A stretch of DNA of 64,000 nt from Acidobacteriota bacterium. GTDB lineage: Bacteria; Acidobacteriota; Thermoanaerobaculia; Thermoanaerobaculales; Thermoanaerobaculaceae. A model generated the notes under the pieces. That model did not search any database. It saw only the letters and a list, made by a program, of their open reading frames with translations, and was not told the DNA's origin. Where the stretch lies: positions 1-64,000 of the forward strand of contig JACQZW010000081.1 of NCBI GenBank assembly GCA_016213675.1, read 5' to 3'. The position numbers and the translations under genes are program-made. Each line of letters opens with the position of its first letter. Within the stretch, counting starts at the first letter, position 1. Shown here one piece after another: positions 28,657-37,120 of this stretch.

Positions 28657-29582
28657 CTCTTCAGGTACGCCTCGACCTGCTCGACCGTGCCGACCTGGAT
28701 GGTCGTCGCGCCGCGCGCGCTCCGGCGAACCAGGCCCGAGAGCACGCTCCCCGGCCCGATCTCGACGAAGGTGTCGAAGCCGTCGGCGACCATCCGCTCG
28801 ATCAGCTCGACCCAGCGCACCGGCGAGTCGATCTGCCGCAGGAGGCCGTCGCGCACCGCGTCCCCCCCGGTGACGGGTGAGGCGTCGACGTTGTTGTAGA
28901 GCGACACGGCGAGGTTGCGAAAGGCGAGCCCGCCGAGCACCGGCGCCATCCCGGATCGGGCCGGGACCATCAGCGGGGAATGGAAGGGCGCTGACACCGG
29001 TAGGGGCACCACCCGCTTGGCGCCCGCCTCGCCGAGCAGCGTGCCGGCGCGGGCGACCGCGGCCGCGGCCCCGGCGATGACCGTCTGCTCCGGGGCGTTG
29101 AAGTTGGCCGCCACCACGACCTCGCTCCCCTGGCTCGCCTCGCGGCACACCCGCTCGACGACGCCGCGGTCGGGACCGAGCACCGCCGACATCGCGCCGA
29201 CACCGACAGGCACCGCCGCCTGCATCAGCGATCCGCGCACGCGGACGGTGCGGACGAGGTCGGCCACGTCGAGACCCCCCGCCGCGCCGACCGCGCTGTA
29301 CTCGCCGAGGGAGTGACCGGCGACGCCGTCACAGCGGGCGCCTCGGGCCACCAACACCGCGTGGGCCGCGAGGGAGACTGTCAGGATCGCGGGCTGGGTG
29401 TTGGCGGTGAGTCGAAGCGACTCGTCCGGGCCCTCGAAACACAGCGCCGACAACGGCTCGCCGAGCGCGGCGTCGGCGGCGTCGAACACGGCCTTGGCCT
29501 CGTCGAACCGCTCCGCGAGGTCACGGCCCATGCCGGCGAACTGGCTACCCTGGCCGGGAAAGACGAACGCGAGCTTGCCCAT
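28644..29582 (-). CDS. fabD: Malonyl-CoA:ACP transacylase FabD
   Basis: A 312-residue enzyme that moves malonyl groups from CoA to acyl carrier protein. Signature motifs are the N-terminal FVFPGQGSQFAGMG, the nucleophile GHSLGEYSA, the histidine in SAPFHSPLM, and EIGPGSVLSGL near the C-terminus. GGAGGAGG precedes the ATG at 29582, 11 bases after the acyl-CoA dehydrogenase. The final three residues come from a dispersed repeat, so the natural C-terminus may have been altered. Confidence 0.95.
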   Translation of the reverse strand: MGKLAFVFPGQGSQFAGMGRDLAERFDEAKAVFDAADAALGEPLSALCFEGPDESLRLTANTQPAILTVSLAAHAVLVARGARCDGVAGHSLGEYSAVGAAGGLDVADLVRTVRVRGSLMQAAVPVGVGAMSAVLGPDRGVVERVCREASQGSEVVVAANFNAPEQTVIAGAAAAVARAGTLLGEAGAKRVVPLPVSAPFHSPLMVPARSGMAPVLGGLAFRNLAVSLYNNVDASPVTGGDAVRDGLLRQIDSPVRWVELIERMVADGFDTFVEIGPGSVLSGLVRRSARGATTIQVGTVEQVEAYLKRVDS

Positions 29583-29593
29583 GTCGCCTCCTC

Positions 29594-30775
<1,182 letters not shown>

Positions 30776-30848
30776 CACCTCTCCCATCCCGGGCCGACGG
30801 ACCCGGGCTCCGCGATTCCGTGGGCTGCGAGTGGTCGGACGCCCGTGT

Positions 30849-31841
30849 CTACCAGCGGACCAGCGACGCGGCCCAGGTGAGGCCGCCACCGAAGGCGGCC
30901 ATCAGCAGCAGGTCGCCGCGTTGGAGCCTGCCGCGGTCGATGGCCTCCCGGAGCGCGAGCGGGATCGACGCCGATGAGGTGTTGCCGAAGCGTTCGAGGT
31001 TCATGTAGACCTGCTCGTCCTTGAGGCCGAGACGCTCCCCGACCGCGGAGACGATCCGCTGGTTGGCCTGGTGCGGCACGAACAGCTTGACCTCCTCGAT
31101 GGGCGTGCCGTCGAGGACCTCAAGGCACACCTCGGTGAGCGAGCGGACCGCGACCTTGAACGTCTCGTTGCCGCGCATCTTGATGAACGGCAGCTTGGCG
31201 TCGATGTGCTCCTTGACGTTGGGGGGGAAGCGGCTGCCGCCGCCGGGCATCTGGATGAAGTCGGCGAACGTCCCGTCCGAGTGCCAGGCGCTGCGCAGGA
31301 TCCCCTCACCCGCCGGGGCGGCCTGGAGCACCGCCGCGCCGGCCCCGTCGCCGAACAGGATGCAGGTCGAGCGGTCGGTGTAGTCGGTGTAGCGGGAGAG
31401 CGTCTCCGCGCCGATCACCATGGCCGTCGACACGTCTCCGGTCACGATGAACTGGCGGGCGACGCGCAGGGCATAGAGGAAACCCGAGCAGGCGGCGGAG
31501 AGATCGAAGCATGTCGCCTTCGAGACACCCAGCCTCGGCTGGATGATGGTGGCCGTGGCCGGGATCGGCTGTTCCGGAGTGGCGGTCGCCAGGATCACCA
31601 GCTCGACCTCCTCCGGCGCGACTCCGGCGTCCTCCATCGCCCGCTTGCCGGCTTCGACGGCGATGGTGGCGACGCTCTCGTCCGGCCCGACGACGTGACG
31701 CTCGCGGATCCCGGTACGGGCGAGGATCCACTCGTCGGTCGTCTCCACCATCCGCTCGAAGTCCGCGTTGGTCAGCACGCGCGACGGCACCGCGGTCCCG
31801 AGACCGACGATCCGTGCGCTGCGTCCGTTCGGTTCTTCCAC
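30849..31841 (-). CDS. fabH: 3-oxoacyl-ACP synthase III FabH
   Basis: A 330-residue ketosynthase that starts fatty-acid synthesis by condensing acyl-CoA with malonyl-ACP. The catalytic triad is clear: Cys in DLSAACSGF, His in FVPHQANQR and Asn in FGNTSSASI; the C-terminal GGGLTWAASLV is also typical. I chose the GTG at 31841, one base after the plsX stop; a TTG at 31856 would overlap plsX. A 73-base gap separates it from the acyl-CoA dehydrogenase. Confidence 0.94.
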   Translation of the reverse strand: MEEPNGRSARIVGLGTAVPSRVLTNADFERMVETTDEWILARTGIRERHVVGPDESVATIAVEAGKRAMEDAGVAPEEVELVILATATPEQPIPATATIIQPRLGVSKATCFDLSAACSGFLYALRVARQFIVTGDVSTAMVIGAETLSRYTDYTDRSTCILFGDGAGAAVLQAAPAGEGILRSAWHSDGTFADFIQMPGGGSRFPPNVKEHIDAKLPFIKMRGNETFKVAVRSLTEVCLEVLDGTPIEEVKLFVPHQANQRIVSAVGERLGLKDEQVYMNLERFGNTSSASIPLALREAIDRGRLQRGDLLLMAAFGGGLTWAASLVRW

Positions 31842-31842
31842 G

Positions 31843-32877
31843 CTACACCCCCCCAAGGCCCGGTCGGGCCTGCAACTGGGCGATCTTCTCCTCGATGTGG
31901 CGGATCACGCCGCGGGTCGCGTACGAGTTCGCGGAACGCAGCGCGTTCCGGATCGCCTTCGGGCTCGAGCGGCCGTGCCCGACCAGGCACGCGCCCTTGA
32001 CGCCGAGCAGCGGCGCGCCGCCGTACTCGGCGTAGTCGCCCTTGCGCCGCAGGACGGTCAGGGCACCCTTGGCGAGGAGGAGCCCGACCGCCGAGGCGGC
32101 CGAGTTCTTCGCCTCCCGGCGCAGCAGCGCGTAGATCATCTCGGCGAGGCCCTCGGAGGCCTTGAGCACGACGTTGCCGACGAACCCGTCGCAGACCACG
32201 ACGTCGACGGTGCCGGCGTAGACGTCGCGCCCCTCGACGTTGCCGACGAAGTTGAGGCCGGCGTCGGAGAGCAGCCGGTACGTCTCGACCGTGAGGTGGT
32301 TGCCCTTGCCCTCCTCCTCGCCGATCGACAGCAGGCCGACACGCGGGTTGGCGACGCCGAGCACGGCCTGCGAGTAGAAGTGCCCCATCACAGCGAACTG
32401 CATGAGGTGGTGCGGCTTGCAGTCGACGTTGGCGCCCACGTCGAGGAGCAGCGTCTGCCGGTCCAGGCCGGGAGTCGGCGTGGCCAGGGCCGGGCGCTCG
32501 ACACCCTCGATCGTGCCCATGATGAGCTTGGCGGCCACCATCGCGGCGCCGCTGTTCCCTGCCGTGACGAACGCGGATGCCTGGCCGTCGCGCACCAGCC
32601 GAGCCGCGACCGCCATCGACGAGTCGCGCTTGTGGCGGGCCGGTGCGATCGGCGGGTCGTCCATCGCCACCACGTCCGGCGCATCGACGATCTGCATCCC
32701 TCGCGCCGACGAGCCGTACTTCGCGAGCTCCCTGCGCAGCACCGCCTCGCGCCCGACGAGGAGCACGTTCAGGCCGTGCTGTCGGACTGCCTCTACCGCA
32801 CCCTGGACGGTGGCCGCAGGGGCGTGGTCACCACCCATCGCATCCAGGGCGATCGGGCCGAACGCACCTCTGGCCAT
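31843..32877 (-). CDS. plsX: Phosphate acyltransferase PlsX
   Basis: A 344-residue peripheral membrane enzyme that converts acyl-ACP to acyl-phosphate for phospholipid synthesis. The N-terminal IALDAMGGDHAP motif is diagnostic, and GNSGAAMVAAKL and GFVGNVVLK follow. It lies between rpmF and fabH in the widely conserved rpmF-plsX-fab order, 15 bases after rpmF. Confidence 0.95.
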   Translation of the reverse strand: MARGAFGPIALDAMGGDHAPAATVQGAVEAVRQHGLNVLLVGREAVLRRELAKYGSSARGMQIVDAPDVVAMDDPPIAPARHKRDSSMAVAARLVRDGQASAFVTAGNSGAAMVAAKLIMGTIEGVERPALATPTPGLDRQTLLLDVGANVDCKPHHLMQFAVMGHFYSQAVLGVANPRVGLLSIGEEEGKGNHLTVETYRLLSDAGLNFVGNVEGRDVYAGTVDVVVCDGFVGNVVLKASEGLAEMIYALLRREAKNSAASAVGLLLAKGALTVLRRKGDYAEYGGAPLLGVKGACLVGHGRSSPKAIRNALRSANSYATRGVIRHIEEKIAQLQARPGLGGV

Positions 32878-32892
32878 GGCCAGGCCCGGTTG

Positions 32893-33078
32893 CTAGGAGA
32901 TCTCCTCCACGTTGAGGACCTGGCGTCCCTCGTACATGCCGCAATGCGGGCACACGCGGTGGGGCGTCTTGGGCTGGAAGCAGTTCGGGCACGTCGAGAG
33001 TGCCGGCTGCGCCAGGTGGTCATGGGCCCGCCGGCGATCGCGGCGTGCCTTCGAGTGGCGGCTTTTCGGATTCGGCAT
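32893..33078 (-). CDS. rpmF: 50S ribosomal protein L32
   Basis: A 61-residue ribosomal protein with the basic N-terminus PNPKSRHSKARRDRRRAH and a zinc ribbon, CPNC then CPHC. All four cysteines are kept, so this is the zinc-binding form. It sits between DUF177 and plsX, as is usual. Confidence 0.95.
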   Translation of the reverse strand: MPNPKSRHSKARRDRRRAHDHLAQPALSTCPNCFQPKTPHRVCPHCGMYEGRQVLNVEEIS

Positions 33079-33096
33079 CGAGAACCTCCGGACAAC

Positions 33097-33615
33097 CTAC
33101 GAACGAGGACGCCAATCGAGCAGCGGCGCCCAGCGCCCGTCCTTTTCGACCCTGCACGCGCAGGGAAAACGGTTGAGATCCGCGCCGCAGCGCGGGCACA
33201 GGCCACGGCATTCCTCGGAGCACAGCGCCTTCATCGGCACGGCGAGCACGAACTGCTCGACGGCCAGTTCCACGAGATCGAGCTCCGGCTCGTCGTAGAA
33301 CCGCACCTCCAGCTCGTCCCGGTCGAGGCGGACCTCCTCCTCGCGCGGGACCCCCGCGGCGTGCAGGAGGCTGAGCTCGAACGTCTCCGAGAATGTGAAG
33401 GGGAACTCGGTCAGGCAGCGCACGCACCGGAGCCGGGCGGCGCCGCGCGCAGCCCCGCGGACCGTGAAGCCGCGCTCCGACTTCTCCGCGGTGCCTTCGA
33501 GCTCGACCGCGTCCGCCGACACGACGTCCTCGCCGCCGGTTTCGGCGGGCAGATCGAGCCGCTCGTGGAATTCGAGCGGTTCGGTGTCGGCGCGGGTGAG
33601 GTCGATCCTGAGCAC
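33097..33615 (-). CDS. DUF177 (YceD-like) protein
   Basis: A 172-residue protein of the DUF177 family, which is coupled to rpmF in most bacteria and linked to 23S rRNA accumulation in some. It has the RCVRCLTEF cysteine pair near residue 65 and a C-terminal CSEECRGLCPRCGADLN motif with further cysteines, probably binding zinc. The only plausible start giving the family N-terminus (LRIDLTRA) is the GTG at 33615, preceded by GGGGGG. It is first in the operon behind a good promoter. Confidence 0.82.
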   Translation of the reverse strand: MLRIDLTRADTEPLEFHERLDLPAETGGEDVVSADAVELEGTAEKSERGFTVRGAARGAARLRCVRCLTEFPFTFSETFELSLLHAAGVPREEEVRLDRDELEVRFYDEPELDLVELAVEQFVLAVPMKALCSEECRGLCPRCGADLNRFPCACRVEKDGRWAPLLDWRPRS

Positions 33616-33637
33616 ACGCCCCCCAAGGGGAGCGAGA

Positions 33638-33666
33638 AGAATAGCAACTGCACGGGCTTGCGTCAA
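33638..33666 (-). promoter_or_regulatory. Promoter of the DUF177-rpmF-plsX-fab operon
   Basis: On the minus strand TTGACG (33666-33661), a 17-base spacer and TATTCT (33643-33638) make a strong sigma-70 promoter. The TGA inside the -35 box is the stop codon of the upstream membrane-protein gene. Transcription would start near 33631, about 16 bases before the GTG. Confidence 0.75.
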
Positions 33667-34469
33667 CGCGCGAGGACGCGGGACAACGCCAGGGCGACGG
33701 GGTGCGGGCTGCCCATGGCACGAACTGCGGCACCGATCCCCGCCACGTTCGCGGCGGCCCACAGCGAGGCGCCGACGAGCGGGATCATGCCGATCACTGC
33801 GAGGAGCAACAGCGCCAGAGCCGTCCTGGGCAGTTCCGCCCGCATTGACAGGGGCAGAACCGGCGCCATCCGTCGTCCGAGCCACCACGACAAGCCGACG
33901 ATCCCGACCACTTTGAGAGCGAGCAACCCGGCGACGCCCAGCAGCGCCAGGAGGATGCCGATCGGACCGCCGGCGGCGGCAAGGAGGAGCACCATCACCG
34001 CCAGCCACACCGCCAGGCCGAGCACGCCCACCGTGACGGTGACCCACGGGCGGTCCCCGACGGGGGCCGCGGCACGGCGCACCAGGCCGGGCGCGAGCAA
34101 CGTCAGCAGGCTGCCGAGCACCAGCCAGCCGCCGACCCTGAGGAGTGCGAGCCCCCATGCCGCAGAGCCCGAGGGAGCGCGCGAGCCGGCCCAGCCCAAC
34201 GGCGCGAACTCCACCGTTCGGCCCGACACCACACCTGGTCCTTCGATGGCGCCGCCCAGCGCGATGACATCGCCGCGCACCTCGGCGCCCGGGAGCAACT
34301 CGACGTCGCCGGCCACGGCGACCACGTCGCCATCGACCACGGACGACACCCGCACCTGCGCGGCCAGGCTGACGACCGTGCCGGCCGTCGGTACCTCGAC
34401 CAGCACGTCGGCCCCGAGCCGCGGCGCCGGAGCGCCGGCCAGGACGCCGGCGAGCAGCAGGGCGATCAC
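33663..34469 (-). CDS. Membrane protein with bactofilin-like beta segment, sigma-operon partner
   Basis: A 268-residue exported protein. A signal peptide (VIALLLAGVLAGAPAP) is followed by a short right-handed beta-type repeat (VDGDVVAVAGDVELLPGAEV, then RGDVIALGGAIEGP), as in polymer-forming bactofilin-like domains. From about residue 100 there are four hydrophobic helices ending in a small C-terminal tail. The GTG start at 34469 has GGAGGTCGCGA upstream and overlaps the anti-sigma stop by four bases (GTGA). Encoded with an ECF sigma factor and its anti-sigma, it may act in envelope-stress sensing; that is inference. Confidence 0.68.
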   Translation of the reverse strand: MIALLLAGVLAGAPAPRLGADVLVEVPTAGTVVSLAAQVRVSSVVDGDVVAVAGDVELLPGAEVRGDVIALGGAIEGPGVVSGRTVEFAPLGWAGSRAPSGSAAWGLALLRVGGWLVLGSLLTLLAPGLVRRAAAPVGDRPWVTVTVGVLGLAVWLAVMVLLLAAAGGPIGILLALLGVAGLLALKVVGIVGLSWWLGRRMAPVLPLSMRAELPRTALALLLLAVIGMIPLVGASLWAAANVAGIGAAVRAMGSPHPVALALSRVLAR

Positions 34470-34984
34470 TCGCGACCTCCGGCCCCCGGTTGGACCAGCG
34501 CCCGCAGCGCCCAACCGCCGCCGAGAGCCGTCACGGCGGCCCACAGTACGAGCCACAAGCCCTCGGCCGCGAGCGTCGCCCGCACCGCCTCGGAGCTTGC
34601 CCTGGCCGCCACCACCGCATCGAGCACCGACGAGCCCAGCCAGGTCAAGAAGCCCCCGGCGACGCCCGGCAGCTCGGCCACGGCGCCCGGCGCGGGAACG
34701 CCGCCCAGCAGGGCGAATCCGGTCCCGACCAGACCGACGCCGGCCGCGAGCGGCAGCCAGGTCGCGATTCGACGGCGTTGCCAGGGCGCGGGGGGCAGTG
34801 CCGCGACGATGCGACGCACGGCCGCCTCGTCGGGCTCTCTCGCCGGAACCCGGGCGAAGGTCGCCAGGAGCGCCGCGTGGGCACGGCACGCCGGGCAGGC
34901 ATCGAGGTGCGCGCTCGCATCGTGGCTCAGCACACTCTCGCCTTCGAGCGCCTGGCGCACCAGCCGGCATGTCGCGTCGATCAC
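34466..34984 (-). CDS. Zinc-finger anti-sigma factor
   Basis: A 172-residue single-pass or double-pass membrane protein. The N-terminus carries the ZAS motif HLDACPACRAH (HxxxCxxC) near residue 28, which holds zinc and clamps an ECF sigma factor. Hydrophobic segments follow near residues 85-105 and 140-160. The GTG start at 34984 has GGGGGTG upstream and lies 20 bases after the sigma gene stop. Release of the sigma factor would follow an envelope or redox signal. Confidence 0.78.
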   Translation of the reverse strand: MIDATCRLVRQALEGESVLSHDASAHLDACPACRAHAALLATFARVPAREPDEAAVRRIVAALPPAPWQRRRIATWLPLAAGVGLVGTGFALLGGVPAPGAVAELPGVAGGFLTWLGSSVLDAVVAARASSEAVRATLAAEGLWLVLWAAVTALGGGWALRALVQPGAGGRE

Positions 34985-35004
34985 GTCGCACCCCCGTTCA
35001 CGTG

Positions 35005-35592
35005 CTAACCCTTCGCCCCGACGCCCGCCAAGAAGGGCTCCAGGGTCTCCCGTAATACGCTGTGCGCGCGGAAAAGTTTGTTCTTCACCGTCCCGAGTGG
35101 CAGGTTCTTGAGCTCGGCGATCTCGTTGTAGGACAGTCCGACCAGGTGACGCAGGACCACGAGCTCGCGGTACGACGGCTGCAGCCGGTCGATCTCGCGC
35201 GACAGTGCCCTGGCCAGCTCCCGGTTCGCCAGGTCCCCCGCCGGATCCCTCCGGTCGTCGGCGGGATCGAGCCGGATCTCGTCGCCCTCGTCGTCCTCTC
35301 CGAGCGACAGCGAGATCAGGGGCTGCCGCCTCCGCCGCAGGTGGTCGATGGCCAGGTTGTGGGCGATGCGGAAGAGCCACGTCGAGAAGCGGAAGCGCGG
35401 GTTGTACTGATCGAGGTTGCACCACACCCGGACGAACGCCTCCTGGACCAGGTCCCTGGCGTCCTCGGCCGAACCGATGATCTGGGCGACGTAGACTCCG
35501 AGCTTGGCCTCGTATCGCCGGACCAGGGTCGCGAACGCGCCCTCGTCGCCGGCCAGGACCCGCTTCAGAACCTCCGCGTCGTCCTCGGGCAT
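35005..35592 (-). CDS. ECF-type RNA polymerase sigma factor
   Basis: A 195-residue sigma factor with regions 2 and 4 only. Region 2 is YEAKLGVYVAQIIGSAEDA...QEAFVRVWCNL...STWLFRIAHNLAIDHLRR; region 4 is LQPSYRELVVLRHLVGLSYNEIAELKNLPLGTVKNKLFRA, a clear helix-turn-helix. It would be held by the ZAS-type anti-sigma encoded next. The ATG at 35592 has no ribosome site, and TACACT (35600-35605) lies seven bases before it, suggesting a leaderless or nearly leaderless message. Confidence 0.92.
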   Translation of the reverse strand: MPEDDAEVLKRVLAGDEGAFATLVRRYEAKLGVYVAQIIGSAEDARDLVQEAFVRVWCNLDQYNPRFRFSTWLFRIAHNLAIDHLRRRRQPLISLSLGEDDEGDEIRLDPADDRRDPAGDLANRELARALSREIDRLQPSYRELVVLRHLVGLSYNEIAELKNLPLGTVKNKLFRAHSVLRETLEPFLAGVGAKG

Positions 35593-35637
35593 GCCGCGCA
35601 GTGTACCGCACGGCCCCCGACCGCTTGTGAAAACATA

Positions 35638-35665
35638 TTGCAAAGTCTCCGCAGAGGTGTAGAAT
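35638..35665 (+). promoter_or_regulatory. Promoter of gdhA
   Basis: TTGCAA (35638-35643), a 16-base spacer and TAGAAT (35660-35665) form a plausible sigma-70 promoter. The start near 35672 gives a 93-base leader. Confidence 0.55.
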
Positions 35666-35671
35666 CCCCTC

Positions 35672-35764
35672 GCTTGGGGGAAGACCGGTGGTGTCCGACC
35701 GGCTCCCACCCGCAACTCCGAGCCAAACGACCCACCGAGAGTGGGTCTGGAGGAGACAAGACCC
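35672..35764 (+). promoter_or_regulatory. Structured gdhA leader with two exclusive hairpins at the ribosome site
   Basis: The 5' part folds as GGGGG/CTCCC (35676-35680 with 35703-35707) enclosing CCGGT/ACCGG (35685-35702). Further down, GACCCAC (35729-35735) can pair with GTGGGTC (35741-35747). Alternatively GGGTCT (35743-35748) can pair with AGACCC (35759-35764), putting the GGAGGAG ribosome site in its loop. The two pairings share 35743-35747 and exclude each other, as in a riboswitch expression platform. Words GGGAAGACCGGTG, CCCGCAACT and CCGAGCC recall the cobalamin riboswitch core, but the leader is too short for a complete one. Confidence 0.45.
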
Positions 35765-37048
35765 ATGGCAGAGCTCAACGCGTTCGATATGGCGCAGCGT
35801 CAGTTCGACGAGGTCGCCGATCAACTCAACCTGGAAGCCGGCGTTCGCGCGGTCCTGCGCTGGCCGCTGCGCGAGTTCCACTTCCGCATCCCGGTGCGGA
35901 TGGACGACGGCAGCCTCAAGGTGTTCGACGGCTTCCGCGTCCAGCACAACGATGCCCGCGGTCCGGCCAAGGGCGGCATCCGCTTCGCCGGCAACGAGAC
36001 CATCGACACCGTGCGGGCGCTCGCCACCTGGATGACGTGGAAGTGCGCCGTGGCCGACATCCCGCTCGGCGGCGGCAAGGGCGGCGTGATCGTCGACCCC
36101 TCGACGCTCTCCGTCCCCGAGAAGGAGCGCCTGTGCCGCGGCTGGGTGGACCAGATGTGGAAGAACATCGGTCCGCGCGCCGACGTCCCCGCTCCCGATG
36201 TAGGCACCACCCCGCAGATGATGGGCTGGATGATGGACGAGTACTCCAAGCTCTCCGGCGCCTTCACGCCAGGCGTCATCACCGGCAAGCCGCTCGGCGG
36301 CGGCGGCTCCCTCGGCCGCACCGAGGCCACCGGCTACGGCGTCATCTACACCGTCCGCGAGGCGATGAAGGTCCTGAAGATCAAGTCCAAGGGTGCCCGG
36401 GCTGCCATCCACGGCTTCGGCAACGTCGGTCAGTACGCCGCCATCGGTTTCATCGAGATGCTCGGCGGCAAGGTCGTCTGCGTCGGCTGCTGGGACCGCC
36501 ACGACCGCAAGGCCTACACCTACTCGAAGGAGAGCGGCGTCGACCCGAAGTTCCTCATGTCGATCACCGACGAGTACGGCACCATCGACAAGGCCAAGGC
36601 GAAGAAGGCCGGCTACGTGCTCGAGGACGCCAACGCCTGGATCGCCAAGGACGTCGACGTGCTGATCCCGGCCGCCATCGAGGGCGTGCTCACCGGCGAG
36701 ACCGTCAAGAAGATCCACAAGAACGTGAAGATCGTCGCCGAGGGTGCGAACGGCCCGACCACCCCCGAGGCCGACGCCGTCCTGAAGAAGCGCGGCATCT
36801 TCAACATCCCGGACTTCCTGTGCAACGCCGGCGGCGTGACTTGCTCGTACTTCGAGAGCGTGCAGAACGACATGAACTTCTACTGGTCGAAGGACGAGGT
36901 CCTGACCAAGCTCGACCAGAAGATGACCGCCGCCTTCCACGGCGTGCTCGAGATGTCCAAGACCAAGAAGGTCTACATGCGCAACGCCGCCTACATGGTG
37001 GCCATCGACCGCGTCAACAAGGCGATGAAGCTGCGCGGCTGGGTGTAG
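35765..37048 (+). CDS. gdhA: Glutamate dehydrogenase (Glu/Leu/Phe/Val family)
   Basis: A 427-residue cytoplasmic enzyme interconverting glutamate with 2-oxoglutarate and ammonia. The catalytic-lysine region is GPAKGGIRFAGNETIDTVRALATWMTWKCAVADIPLGGGKGGV split over residues 65-105. The Rossmann segment IHGFGNVGQYAA and the C-terminal NAGGVTCSYFE are also present. Length and motifs match the hexameric NAD(P) type of about 420 residues. GGAGGAG lies nine bases before the ATG at 35765, inside a switchable hairpin. A strong terminator follows. Confidence 0.94.
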   Translation: MAELNAFDMAQRQFDEVADQLNLEAGVRAVLRWPLREFHFRIPVRMDDGSLKVFDGFRVQHNDARGPAKGGIRFAGNETIDTVRALATWMTWKCAVADIPLGGGKGGVIVDPSTLSVPEKERLCRGWVDQMWKNIGPRADVPAPDVGTTPQMMGWMMDEYSKLSGAFTPGVITGKPLGGGGSLGRTEATGYGVIYTVREAMKVLKIKSKGARAAIHGFGNVGQYAAIGFIEMLGGKVVCVGCWDRHDRKAYTYSKESGVDPKFLMSITDEYGTIDKAKAKKAGYVLEDANAWIAKDVDVLIPAAIEGVLTGETVKKIHKNVKIVAEGANGPTTPEADAVLKKRGIFNIPDFLCNAGGVTCSYFESVQNDMNFYWSKDEVLTKLDQKMTAAFHGVLEMSKTKKVYMRNAAYMVAIDRVNKAMKLRGWV

Positions 37049-37089
37049 AAAGATCGGGGTCCGTTTCCCCGCACCATCAGACGAATCCC

Positions 37090-37120
37090 AGGCGGGAGGG
37101 CGACCTCCCGCCTTTCCTTT
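37090..37120. terminator. Terminator after gdhA
   Basis: A perfect 10-bp stem AGGCGGGAGG/CCTCCCGCCT (37090-37099 with 37104-37113) with a GCGA tetraloop is followed by TTCCTTTCT. A smaller CGGGG/CCCCG hairpin lies at 37055-37071. It sits between convergent genes. Confidence 0.8.

Noticed and set aside
35672-35764. Calling the gdhA leader a cobalamin riboswitch outright
   Set aside because: Only core words match, with no room for the peripheral arms; no search could be run, so it stays a candidate element.
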